DNA from: Polytrichum commune | Lineage: Eukaryota; Streptophyta; Polytrichopsida; Polytrichales; Polytrichaceae | Length of the DNA: 64,000 nucleotides | Assembly (NCBI GenBank): GCA_950295325.1 | Contig: OX485806.1 | Location: forward strand, 52,077,169 to 52,141,168 | Direction: 5' to 3' | Shown: positions 12,324 to 23,951 of the stretch, piece after piece | Numbering within the stretch: position 1 is the stretch's first letter | Layout of the letters: every line of letters begins with the position of its first letter | Position numbers and translations under genes: made by a program | The notes under the pieces: generated by a model | What the model saw: only the letters and a program-made list of their open reading frames with translations | Databases searched by the model: none | Told to the model about the DNA's origin: nothing

Positions 12324-14280
12324 CTTTCAATTTTGAAATCTAAACACCTCCAAACCTCTCAAATAAACCTCTCGATATTCCAAACATTCAAGTCACATGC
12401 TTTTGCATCAAACATACATTCAAGTAAAAAAAAAAAACACTTACAACAACCAAATGCACCCTTGGACACCTCCAAGGCTCCAAAGCTCAAAAACACAAAT
12501 TCCTTAAGATCCACTCCAAAACCTCAAAGAAATCAAATCTTTAGGCACTTCACTTGCGTGGTGGACCTATTACCTATTGGAAGTCAATAGGACTACAAAT
12601 GAGATTGCACAAGCATATACACATACACAAAGGCATATAAACAATGTTTGAAGTGAGATGGTTTCATGCTATATTTGTTTTGTTTTTTATTGGTTTATTT
12701 TTTTAAGACAATAATATGGGATAATTCTTATCCCTCTCAAACCAACTTTGTGGTTTTGTTATAATTTTATTGTTTCTCATGCCTTTTCCATAACATTTCT
12801 ATTGACTACGAGCAATCTAATGCTTCACTTTCAACTGATTTGTCAAGTCTTTGGCGCTTCATTCACCATTTCATTTCATGATCCTTTGATTGCGATGAAA
12901 AAAATCTCACTAGAGGACATTGGGGATCTATGGGGATTTCCCATATACTTTTATGGTTGTTTTTTATATTCATGTTAATAAATAATATATAGATTTTTTT
13001 AATAAAACATGTGGGAACCTTATAATTATGATTTATAAACACATATGGCTAACTTTGAAGCATGACATCGAGGTTTTTAACTTCACCGTGATTTTGAAAT
13101 CCCCTAAAATATGTTAATGAACACGATTGTTTTTTGGTTTTATTTGACAATTCATTTAAGTTATTGATATAGCACTATATTAAATTGTACCAAGCTTCAC
13201 TATGATTTCAAACCTTAAACCTTAAGCCCTATAGTTTGATTGTTATCCACATTTTGTACATGTGTCCTCTGTGTGGCTTATACTTAATTGTATATTTTAA
13301 GGAATTTGAGAAATTTTATACATAAAAGTAATATAATGTACAATTAAATCAATCATTCACCAAATTATTATTACCCATAAAGTGCCAATAATCACAATAA
13401 TTTACCATTATTTTGAGTAAAACATGCCATATAATCCATCCAAATAGGTAAATATCTACCCAAAAAATACTACATTATGTGTTTAATCTAAAAGGAAGGG
13501 CCACCCCCGTGCACATAGAATATAAAAACATAAATAACCTCAATGCAAACATATGGACAAACACACTTTGTATGCTTGGAAACCATACCTAATCGAAAGA
13601 AACATCAATATGATGATGCCATCAAATGAAATCCTTCCCAAACAATTTTTTTTGTTATTTCATAATGCCAAATCATCATTTCTCTCAATTGAACCTCAAA
13701 TGTATTATTGTCCAAAATTTTCTTCATGTGATCATCCACTACACAAATGTACAAAAATCTATTGTTTTTTTAATATTCAATAAGAATTATTTTTTAAACA
13801 ATTGGACATCGATTTCCAAATTGGAAGGAAACTAAGACATGTTATTCACATTACTTTACCAATGATTGGTGAATAACAAGCAATTGGCGTTAAAATGTGA
13901 GCATACCAATCAAATTTAGTATATTTCCACGAGTATAAGGTTCAAAACCTATATTTGGTGTTATATTTATTTATTTCATTCAATAGTAAAGCATTAACAT
14001 TTTCAACAATCAAAAGTGTAGAAGTCTTATTACCATGGATTATTGAATAAAAATTTAGTCAATTGTTAATTTTTTGTAATTATTTAAACATTATTGTGCA
14101 CTTATGTGAGTCCAAAATGGTGCCCACATGAGTTTTTAATCCTTGGTTGTGATAAACCTTGGGTTGCATGTTTGATCAAGCATTTAAAAATATAAAAAGA
14201 GTGAGGTTTGGAGTGGGATTGGATTTTAAATTTTACGCTAAGTGTGTGCATTTAATGTTATGAAATTGTTAGAGTTGGTG
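12324..14280. other. AT-rich spacer, nothing recognised
   Basis: Only short chance ORFs with no family signature. No RNA gene or clear repeat. Confidence 0.4.
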
Positions 14281-14309
14281 GGGGTTGATTAAATTAGGAA
14301 TAGGTTGTG

Positions 14310-14640
14310 TTTATGTCACGGGAAGAAGATCCAGGGTTTTAGCGTTCGAATTAGAACCTTCTTGTGTTGGTTTAAGGGGTTGGGGTTTAGTGGATAGGCT
14401 TGGGGAGCCAAATTTTGAACCGGCAGAGAACAACTACAAGAGGGAGATTTTCGGCGAGGATGGTGTGTAGTTCCTCTCCTGGGCGCGGCAGTTTTGGTGA
14501 GAGGCGAGGCCCTGGCCCTTTGCCAAAGGAGATTCGGCACTCTGGATTGAGAGGCGAGGCACTAGCCCTTGGCGGAAGGAGATTTGGCACTCTGGATTGA
14601 GAGGCCAGCAGTGTACTGGAACCAATGTGGCAAGGATCTA
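14310..14640. other. GC-rich island with a 58-bp tandem duplication
   Basis: A GC-richer patch in AT-rich sequence. The block GGCACTCTGGATTGAGAGGC occurs twice (about 14535 and 14589) with similar sequence between, so a unit of roughly 55 bp is duplicated. Overlapping ORFs exist on both strands, none recognisable. Confidence 0.4.
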
Positions 14641-17600
14641 TGAGCCAACCCAAAAATCAAATATAAAAATTAGAGTAGCATAGAAAATCTACAAATAAAC
14701 TAGCTCCTCGCACTTGAGAGTGGATTTGGATTTGATTGTGTGCGTGTGAAGTGCGGTGTTTATGAACACTTGGAATGGAATTAATAAAGGCAAGGGTGAT
14801 TAGTTGCCACTAGATGTTTGAACCAAGTTCAAGTTGCAAGAGTCTACAAATTCATGTGTATCTTAGACCCTCACCTAGACTACGACGCATAAGGGTGGGG
14901 GTTTAGGCCTCATAGCAACCAAAATAGATTATGAACAACTAATATCATATATTTTGACATTTTGACATAAGGGTCAGAACTATAATAACATCATTATTCA
15001 TGTTCAACAACATCGACAACCTCAAAATAATTTGTTGAAGTGTGGATGTTGCATGAATTTGTTGTAGGTATATGTTGAAGTGTGGATGAATTTGTCGTTG
15101 TCATAATCTACTTTACCTAGAGATTTGTACACATAGAATATATGTTTGTAATAAAATCATTTTCCGTTTCAAATTTCTAAACTAATATGGTCGTCATGGA
15201 TTTTAAGTGTTATGTCATTGAAGTCATATAAATAATAATGTGATTATGATGGCATTACATAACTTTAACTATGGGTTGGCCAATACTATTGGGTTTCAAA
15301 TAACAAAACAATGCAACGATAATGTACATTCTCAAATTAATGTATATAAATAAAATGTGTTCAAAATTTCTTCAGCCCTATTTTCATCTTAAATATTCAT
15401 ATGCTACATGTCATAACTCTATGGTTAAATGATACAAATGTGTGTGAAACCAATATCATTTCACTCTCTCATCGTTCACAAGTAAACAATCACCATTCAT
15501 CACTCACATGATAGCAACCTTGACCATGGAGGACAACTTCATAAAGTTCAAGCGTTGTAAAATAATAAAAATTATACATTTTGGAAATTATTTCGATAAT
15601 TACTCCAAATTTTAGGAATAAAATGGCAATGTCTCCACCATCATAGTGTTTGTCCATTTGTTTTCCCATTTGTTTTTGTGATTTTTGATTAATGCTATTG
15701 GATTTTGATACAATATTTTTGCAAATACGGAAGTTGGGTGGGTGTCAGGGTTTAGTGGCATGGAAGATTCTAATTGAGATGGGGAGTGACCCAATTGCAA
15801 TAACCTACTACTAGGTGAATCCCTCCATGTGCTACAATTGGAATCTGATAACCTTTAGCGCCAACACGTTAGTCTACTTCCAAAAGGATATCCTTTTCCT
15901 TTAGGTTGTCGACATCAATGAATAATTTTGGGTTTTTAGTATTATTATTATTAATTTTTAATAAAATTCCCTCTTTTTGAGGTGATGTGACCATGATCCA
16001 CATTAAATTGGCCCTTAATGCTACAAATGAGGTTGGTGAATTTGTTGGATACCTTTGTGGAACCAACAATGGAAGTTAAAGTTTTATAGTTTTAATCCAA
16101 CTTTTTGGTTAGAGTAATTCAAATTTCAAAATTTTATATTTTTTAGTTCAAATCTTTATTTTGATTATTGAATTAGTGAAATTCTAATGATATTAATGAT
16201 TATTAAGCCAAAAAATTTGATAATGTTAAAGTGGACAAATTGACCATTGGCAAAGGTTAAGAAGTGTTTTAGTGAGTAGGTTGTAGACATGTCTAAATTT
16301 AGCAAAACTTTTTTCAGTTTGTGGCTATGGACAGTCATAACTTTTAAGGGTCGAGCACCTTGCTCCCCTCTTCTCAAGAAGATCATAGATTTTTTGAGTT
16401 TAAAATACAATTGTTTATTGTTTAGTATTGCATGTGAAACCCTTGTTTATGAGGAAAAATCTGTTTCTTCTCATTTGAGTGTAATTATTTTCTAGAGAAA
16501 TGAATAGTTATGACTTTTGGGAAGATAATAAATTCATTTTGCATCGTAATAATTTGTATGAATTCTTGGATGTGAAGTCCATATTTTTTGAGTTTTTTTG
16601 TTACGAATGATAAATGGTGATGACAATTGGCTCAAAATGTATGTAAGCAATTGTCATAATTTTAGATTGAAAAATGAAAGTTTTTTTGGATCATGAAATT
16701 TGGCCAAAGGCCATAGTTTGAATACTTCAACAAGATATGGAACCTTTGTTTATGTTGAATGATCTATTGTAAGTCAATATTTGAGTGTATTGGTTGAGTG
16801 TGTTTATTGAAACCCCTTGGCTAAGCCCTGAAGATAATAGTAAGATTTTTTGGCAACATAAATACACCATGGCTATAGTCAATTGAATCACAAGTGTGAA
16901 GCCTTGGTTTCATTTGGTATTATGTGGCGCGGGTGTAAGGTGTGAGACCCTTAATTCACATGAAATTCAATCAGGTGTAGGATCATTTACACGACACATT
17001 TGTGGGTGCAATTCTTCCAATTTGTTTGTCCTAAATTGAATGACCATTGTATGGGATTGAATGAGGTTCAAGGTGATAAACTTGTATTTTTGATGCAATG
17101 TGGGCTTTATTAAGTTATGAAATATTTATCCCAATGAAAACATCTTAATTGCCTACCCATTTGTCTTGATCCTTGGGAATGGTCTAAGCAATAAACTACA
17201 TGAATCGTTTGACACCATGGTTTGTACAACGTATGCCATTTTTTCTTTGTGAATGTGCATACAAAGGATTAAGATGATGATTCTCAAGAATAAAATACAA
17301 TAATAAAAGTCAAATTTGTGCCAAGGTTAAAGTGAAACCTTGATTTTATTTTATATCATTTGTTGTGAAGTAATCTATGAGTGTGACAATTTTCTTGGAA
17401 ACATTGATTACATTTTAGTCTTTGAGAATAAAGTAGGTGAATGGATATGGAAGTTTGTGATTTCCATTGTTTGGCATGTATTAATATTATGTATGACCAA
17501 TTGTCTTGTGCATAAGGAACTCATGGGTTTGAAAGAATGTGGGAATAATTATGAGCTGACTTGATTCAAAGAAGAGTCTAACAAGACATTGTCTATTGAT

Positions 17601-18516
17601 ATTCAGGATTGTCCCATAATCAATGGGATCCACCCTCAATCATTGCTTAAAAAAAAGTCTGGAAGGGCCATTAATCAAGAACACATTACAGAAGAAGCCT
17701 GAAGATTATGCGATCCACCTTGACCATTGTTTACAAAACAATTGAGGTGACATAACACTTGGATTGATGAGTTGCCACATATCAACAACAAGGTGACATG
17801 TTTTAAGTGTTTGATGGCCAAATGAATTGGCCTTCGTTTTTTATTTTTTTCCATAGTTATTTTATCAAGGTTAATTAATCTTATAGTTGAAAATTAATGT
17901 AGAATAAATGAATTGAACTCTACAACATGGGATGGACTATATAAATTATTCTAGTTAAAAATATTATGACAAAAAAGATAATAGAAATCACCATATGAAT
18001 TATTGTTAGAATATTTGAACCAAATATCCACATGAATTGTAATTATATATAACTAAATAAAGGAATAAACTATGGTATTGATACATGAATTAATGTCCTA
18101 TAGGCCAATAACTTGGACACTTATGGGTGGAAGTTTTCCAATTGGTCCAAGTAAGGACAATGGTCCCATGGCCTCATCAAAACCTAAACAATTTAATGAC
18201 CTGCAACCTACAACATGTAACCTGCAAGGTTGTTAGTATAGTATTTCATGACTTATTAAATTATCAAAAAATTAAGGAAAGATTATTGTTCATATCGGGG
18301 TATCTTTGGCCCTGATTACATGTGATTATTCGTTATTATAAAAAACTACTGATGTGTTGTGATTCCCTACATTGATAATCCATGGTATAGTAAATCATTA
18401 CGACTAGACTATGACTAGCTACAAGGGCGAAACCGCACCATTGCATGTACTATACTGAGTGACCCTCGTAATCATTTTTAATCTCATAATTTTCTAAAAA
18501 CCACATGAAAGAGAGT
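14641..18516. other. AT-rich spacer, nothing recognised
   Basis: Almost 4 kb without a gene I can support. ORFs are short and of biased composition. Presumably old, decayed transposon sequence. Confidence 0.4.
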
Positions 18517-18521
18517 CTTAT

Positions 18522-21500
18522 TGTGGTGTTTTTGGACATCCCCCCTCCGAGGGAGCCTAAAAATACCATACAAGCCCTTCGGTGAGGATGGCCTGCTTTG
18601 GCAGGTGCCCAAGCCGAACTCGGGTGTTATGATATTTAATCAGTGTTTTGGATTTGTGGAGGGATTTGATAATCGCGTCATATCCTTCCGATAGGTTGTA
18701 CCCAGATTTTAAGTGCCTAAGGTCATTATCAATTTCCCTAACCTAATGCCTAATCTATCATAGTCTACGCGCAGACACACCAGCCATGGGATCAAGGCAA
18801 CCTAACACTAATGAATGAAATAATCTTACATTTTTACCTTGGGCCACATTTAACTCCTTAGTTCTTATATATTAAATTCTCTAAACGGGGGGACCTTAAT
18901 TAAATCCCACCTTCTCAACCTTCATTTTTAGTTTATGATTGATTGAACAAAACCTATGTTATTAAGTTCATAATTTATGGCATTACCACCCAATTATTTG
19001 GTGCATGCCTTAATCCGAAGCTTTCAAGGCCATATACGGGTCTCTTGAAGGTTGATTCATACTTACACCTTCCGATCTTTGCTGCCGGAGGGGTAGTCTC
19101 AATCCTCCGAGTTAAGTTTCCGATTGGTTTTTGCCCACGGGGGTTGTACGAATTTTGTTGGTTATTAATTAGTTTAACACAGTTTGACCACGAAAATTCA
19201 ACTTGATGGGACTAGAGTTCGGGAAGTTTTTGAAGCCTTAGTGGCTAATTGCCGGTAATTGCTACGAAGGGTCGGATTTTTTCCAATTTAAATTGGCAAG
19301 AGCCGGTCTTTTGTAAAATCAATCGGCCAATTGCCTATATTTTCATATTTTCATTGGCCAATATCCGATTAAATGGTATTCATATCGGCACTAATTGTTT
19401 AAAAAATGTATGAAAAGTTATTAGAAATCATTTCTTAGTACAAATTCTTGAATAAGTGAAAAGAAAGGCATGTTCAAAACTTTAAATTTGAAGAGTTAAT
19501 ATCCTTGGCAAGAATTGAACCTAGCAATGCCTTCATCGCTTGAATGCCAAGGGTCCCCCAATTCTTCATAGAAGCAATTGGATTTGTTCATGAAAAGGTT
19601 GCATAATTCAAAAAGTTTAAGGTTTAGGGTACTTCCTCAAGTGCATTATCAGATGCCCCAGACAAATAGCGCTCTGGATGCTTCCGACTGAAATCCAATA
19701 ACTCACAAGAAGAATTGGCTACATTTCCGGGACATTTTTTAGTCCATTGGCTAATTGCCGGAGGATTGAAATTACAGTGGGATTGCCATCCGATGGTTGG
19801 AAATTTGGACTGGCCATGAGGGGAAATCCATCGGTTGATAATAAACTAGCCGTCGGTTTTTCCCGAACATAGGATGGGACCAAAGAATAAGGCAACATGT
19901 GTGTTCAACCTGTTGCACAATCTTCAAGGGTTAGAGCCATCACCTCCAACCCTTGGGGCCAACAACATAATGGTGGTTTCGTAGGTCAATACTCCTACCT
20001 TACGACCTACAAACATATAGAGAGGTCATGCCGGTGATTAACCTGGCTTCATCATACACGAACGAGCTATGAATGAAAAGCTACTACCAGAACATTTAAC
20101 CGAAAGGCTCTGCACACATGGAAGTTGGAATCTCCTCGGCGGCTAGGTGGGTGATGCCCCCTAGCCTTACATGGATAGTTAGGTTGGGGTGAGAATTTTA
20201 TATTTGCGGCGCTGCTTCCATTCTTAAATTGAAGGGTGTAAGGTTAAAAAACTTACCGATTGACTCTCATCTTGATTTGGTGATGGTTGGTGCGGAACCC
20301 CTACTCCAACGCTCGGCCGCCCATAACACCAACTCATACCCGCCAACCTTGAATGGACAAACCTCTTATCTTAAGGCAACAGACACCCCTTTGCTTAAAC
20401 AACCACAACTTTTGCTCACAAGCTTCAATTGGAACAATTGTTAGTAATATGGGAAAATAACAACAAGAACTATAAGTCATCCAATTATCAAAGCAATTGC
20501 ATATATCTCTTTAAAGATATGAGCTTATAAATTCAGCTCTTATATTTTAAGAGGCAGCTGAGGCACCTTCATTAAAACACTTATAATTTTTACACATAAA
20601 ATTCAATTCTAGCAAGTTTAAACATTCTAGAAAGCTAACAACAACACCTACAACACTCTTAAATAACAAAACAACTGAATAACTTATCTTTTAGTTATCG
20701 CTTGCAAAGTCAACGCTTGTAATTTAAGAGGCAGCTGAAACATTTTTACTCAACTACTCATAACTTTTACACATCAACTTAGATTTTAACAAGCTTACAT
20801 ATTTTAAAAAACTAACAACAAGACCTATAACACTACCAAATATCAAAACAACTGAATAATTTGTCGTTTAGTTATGCGCTTACAAAGTTAACACTTGTAA
20901 ATTGAGTGCCAGCTAAGATACCTTCATTCAAACAGTTATAACGTTTGCTCTCTAACTTTGATTTTAAAAAGTTTAGGTTTTTTGAAAAACTAACGTAAAG
21001 GGCTAAATTCACCGTAAATCTGAATGCTAAATTCTAATTTTTATGTCCACTATATTCGATTGAAAGTGACACAACTATTTAGAGGTGTGTTTAAAAATCT
21101 ACTACATTCTCTCAAGAGTTCTAACTATAAAAATGCTAACTTATGCCTATATTGAATGAATGAGATGTTTTCTCTTTTAAACTAAAATTCTAGAAGGCTT
21201 CATTATGCTAAAATAAAAATTCGGAGAGATGATTGAAAGGGAAAAAATGAGTTTTAATCATCATTTAAATGAAGGGTTGGGCCCTTTATCCCTTGCGTTC
21301 ACCGAGGGGTTTTTGAACGGTGGCAATCAAACCCTTGGTGGTGAAAGGGGGGAGGGATGCAACTTCACACCCTACTTGCTTAAACCCATATAAAAACTCT
21401 TTCATTTCCGTTTGAACTTCATTTTTGGTTGGCAATGGTAGCAACATAGTTCCCTTGCCATAATTGGTAAGATCCCTTACATTCGTAGTTGTCATTTTTT

Positions 21501-21816
21501 TTTTGCTGCTTCCGGAATTTTTTTGGCCGCCACTTGACTTTTGTTTGCTTAAATTGGTTGTTCTTAATTTAACTTACGTAGTTACTAGCCCACTATTTTC
21601 ACACTTCCGATTCAAGTAAAGAGCATTTCTTTTTTACGCCTTCGGTTCTAATTTCTAATTTCCCAAGACTTTTATTCTAAGGGTAAAACACCCCTAGCCA
21701 ACCTACCTTGATCTAAATGGTTTTTTGTCAAATTTCCTTATTATAAATTGAATGATTTTGCTAAAATACCTCAATTATGAGCCAAATTGCTATTGGGGGC
21801 AATTTTGAGGCTCACA
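18522..21816 (+). mobile_element. solo LTR, copy 2 (plus orientation), about 2.63 kb plus an insertion
   Basis: Starts TGTGGTGTTTTTGG and ends GGCTCACA, matching the ends of the inverted copy at 4070-6838. Flanks CTTAT (18517-18521) and CTTAC (21817-21821) form a 5-bp target duplication with one change. These differ from the flanks of copy 1, which supports two independent insertions, not one large inverted repeat. A 660-bp hAT-like element sits at 19213-19872; without it the LTR is about 2.6 kb. Internal tandem units lie at 20440-21010. No gag or pol lies next to it. Confidence 0.7.
19213..19872. mobile_element. hAT-like non-autonomous element nested in the LTR (660 bp)
   Basis: The other LTR copy lacks this segment, so the insertion is directly visible. 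It is bounded by perfect 8-bp duplications GATGGGAC (19205-19212 and 19873-19880). The ends are imperfect inverted repeats: TAGAGTTCGGGAA at the left and, read from the right, CTATGTTCGGGAA. The 8-bp duplication points to hAT. It is noncoding, with several GCTAATTGCCGG blocks. A related sequence is at about 45370-46422. Confidence 0.85.
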
Positions 21817-21821
21817 CTTAC

Positions 21822-23640
21822 CTAGGTTTGATACCCAAGTTTTATTCTTAAAGTCATTGTGATCTATCATTTCACCTAATAATGACACTTAGAGTTCAAT
21901 TTTACACTTATTTGGTCTTCTTTATGTGTTATTGTTTAATTGGATCCAATCCAAAAACCTATCTACAATAGTCTTTGCATTTTTGTGGCACAAACCGCCC
22001 TTGTCTGATTTAGTCACGTTTTTTATAAGTTGTATTTTTATTTACTTATTTATTTATTTAATTTTTTTAGCATGCCCTTGAACACGTTTAAGAATACTAC
22101 TCCATTGCTATTTCAATTACCTCAATCAAATATGACCTTGATTTTAAGCAAATATAATAGTTTTGATGTCCTTAAAAGGGTGCCCGCGGATCAATAGGAT
22201 TGTATTCAATAACATCATTTTTTGGTTTTCGAAATCAAGGACTTCTAACATAAATGTATGGAATTCCTAGGTTATATCATTCTTGCCATGTCAACATATT
22301 ATCTGCCATTTAAAATTTAAAATATAATTTAATGTGAAAAATGTAATTTGGAGAGGTCACCCTCTGTAAAACAATAAAAATCACATGAAAACAATATAGG
22401 GTGCATTTTTTTTGAAAGGGGAAAAAGTTACAAAATAATCAACATAAATCTAGAGTATCAAAAATATATTGTAAGGACATATCAAATATATTCCCCAAAA
22501 ATCATCAATTATATATAGAATATTCCACCAATATGCACATTACTTCATAGCTTTAATGAGACATTCCTTTATCTCATGTAATTCATATCCTGAAGAAAGA
22601 GTTTATTTCTATGAGATAAATATGCTATTCCTTTGAGAAATTCCTTATTTTTTGGCTTTACACTTGGTCTTGGTTTAAAATCTCAATATCCTACATGGTG
22701 GCATATTCAACACCAAATAATTGGGATTACCCTAGGGGCAGGTTGGCCAAAAGTGGTGACCAACTCCAAAGGTAAATCTTGATTTTGGTCTGATGCAATT
22801 TTTGTTGATATAATCAGTATTTACCCCTTAACTAATGAAACATTTAAAAAAAAACTTTCAACTTCAAATGGATATGTAATTTAAAAAATGATGTATTTTA
22901 ACACATTAATTTTTCTCACACATTGGTATTAAAATAAGAATTCACTTAAAAAAACTTAATCACAAAATTGTTATCCTCAATGCCTCATGAAGTGGTCACA
23001 TGTAGCGACACATTTTAACAAATCTACCACTTGAAGATCAAACAAAGTAACTTCCATCATTATTTACAATTATTGGCATTTTATGATTCTAGCTATTCAT
23101 ATCATTTTTTACATCAAAACAATGAGATTTGTGTTTATGATGAGTTTTGAAGGTAATAAACATAATATGGGATGATAAAAATATATGATTATAACCATAT
23201 GGATGTGACCATTGATGACAACTTTCTTAAGACTCTTGAAAATACACCTTTATAACACATATTAGAATGTGCGATACCTCTTCATCCTTAAAGAAAATTC
23301 AATGTTGATGGCGTTACCCGCACATGAATTTAGAACTTACCAGGTAGATAAGAACCCAAAAGCAATCAATCCATACGTCCATTTATTATTGGAACCTGTC
23401 AAATCATGCAGAACAGTATGTCTAGCAATTTGCCATTTTATCAATGAATTTTTACTTATAAGACAAATACGATGCCAATAATAATATGTTTCAAAACCAT
23501 GAAGAGGGTAAGAACAAAAAAATTGTGTTTTTCTAGTCATAAGTGAATTATGTAGGGGTTGGAAATTTGGACTTTGCAAAATACATGGGATTTGAAACTT
23601 GCACTTGGGACTTTACCCTTAACATTATGACACCCGAAGT
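21822..23640. other. AT-rich spacer upstream of NF-YC
   Basis: No coding signal or defined repeat. Low-complexity AT-rich sequence. Confidence 0.4.
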
Positions 23641-23735
23641 CCTATAATTTGCATCTTGCCCTATTTTTTATTCACTTGAAGGATGCAAATATTCACATCT
23701 TCGTGGGATTTTGCGAAGTGGGACTCGGGACGTAG

Positions 23736-23742
23736 TATAAAG
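23736..23742 (+). promoter_or_regulatory. putative TATA box of the NF-YC gene
   Basis: TATAAAG lies in a locally GC-rich segment about 210 bp before the start codon at 23952. This would give a 5' leader of about 180 bp. Position and context fit a plant core promoter, but no transcript is available. Confidence 0.4.
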
Positions 23743-23951
23743 CGGCCCCCCGTTACAGCCCAGTTGCGCATGAAATGAGACACTTCCTGAACATGCGGTT
23801 TTACACTTCCACAAGAAAAGGAGGACGACACTAGGAAAGATATGCCTATTGGAGTAGCATGCGTATGCATAAAGTGTATGCGTGCAGACTAGTGCACGGG
23901 TATTGAAAGACAAGGCGGCACCGCGATAAGCAGGTGGGAGAGCAGACCGCC

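Noticed and set aside
4070-21816. Single giant inverted repeat or foldback transposon
   Set aside because: Each arm has its own 5-bp duplication and LTR-type ends; independent insertions fit better.
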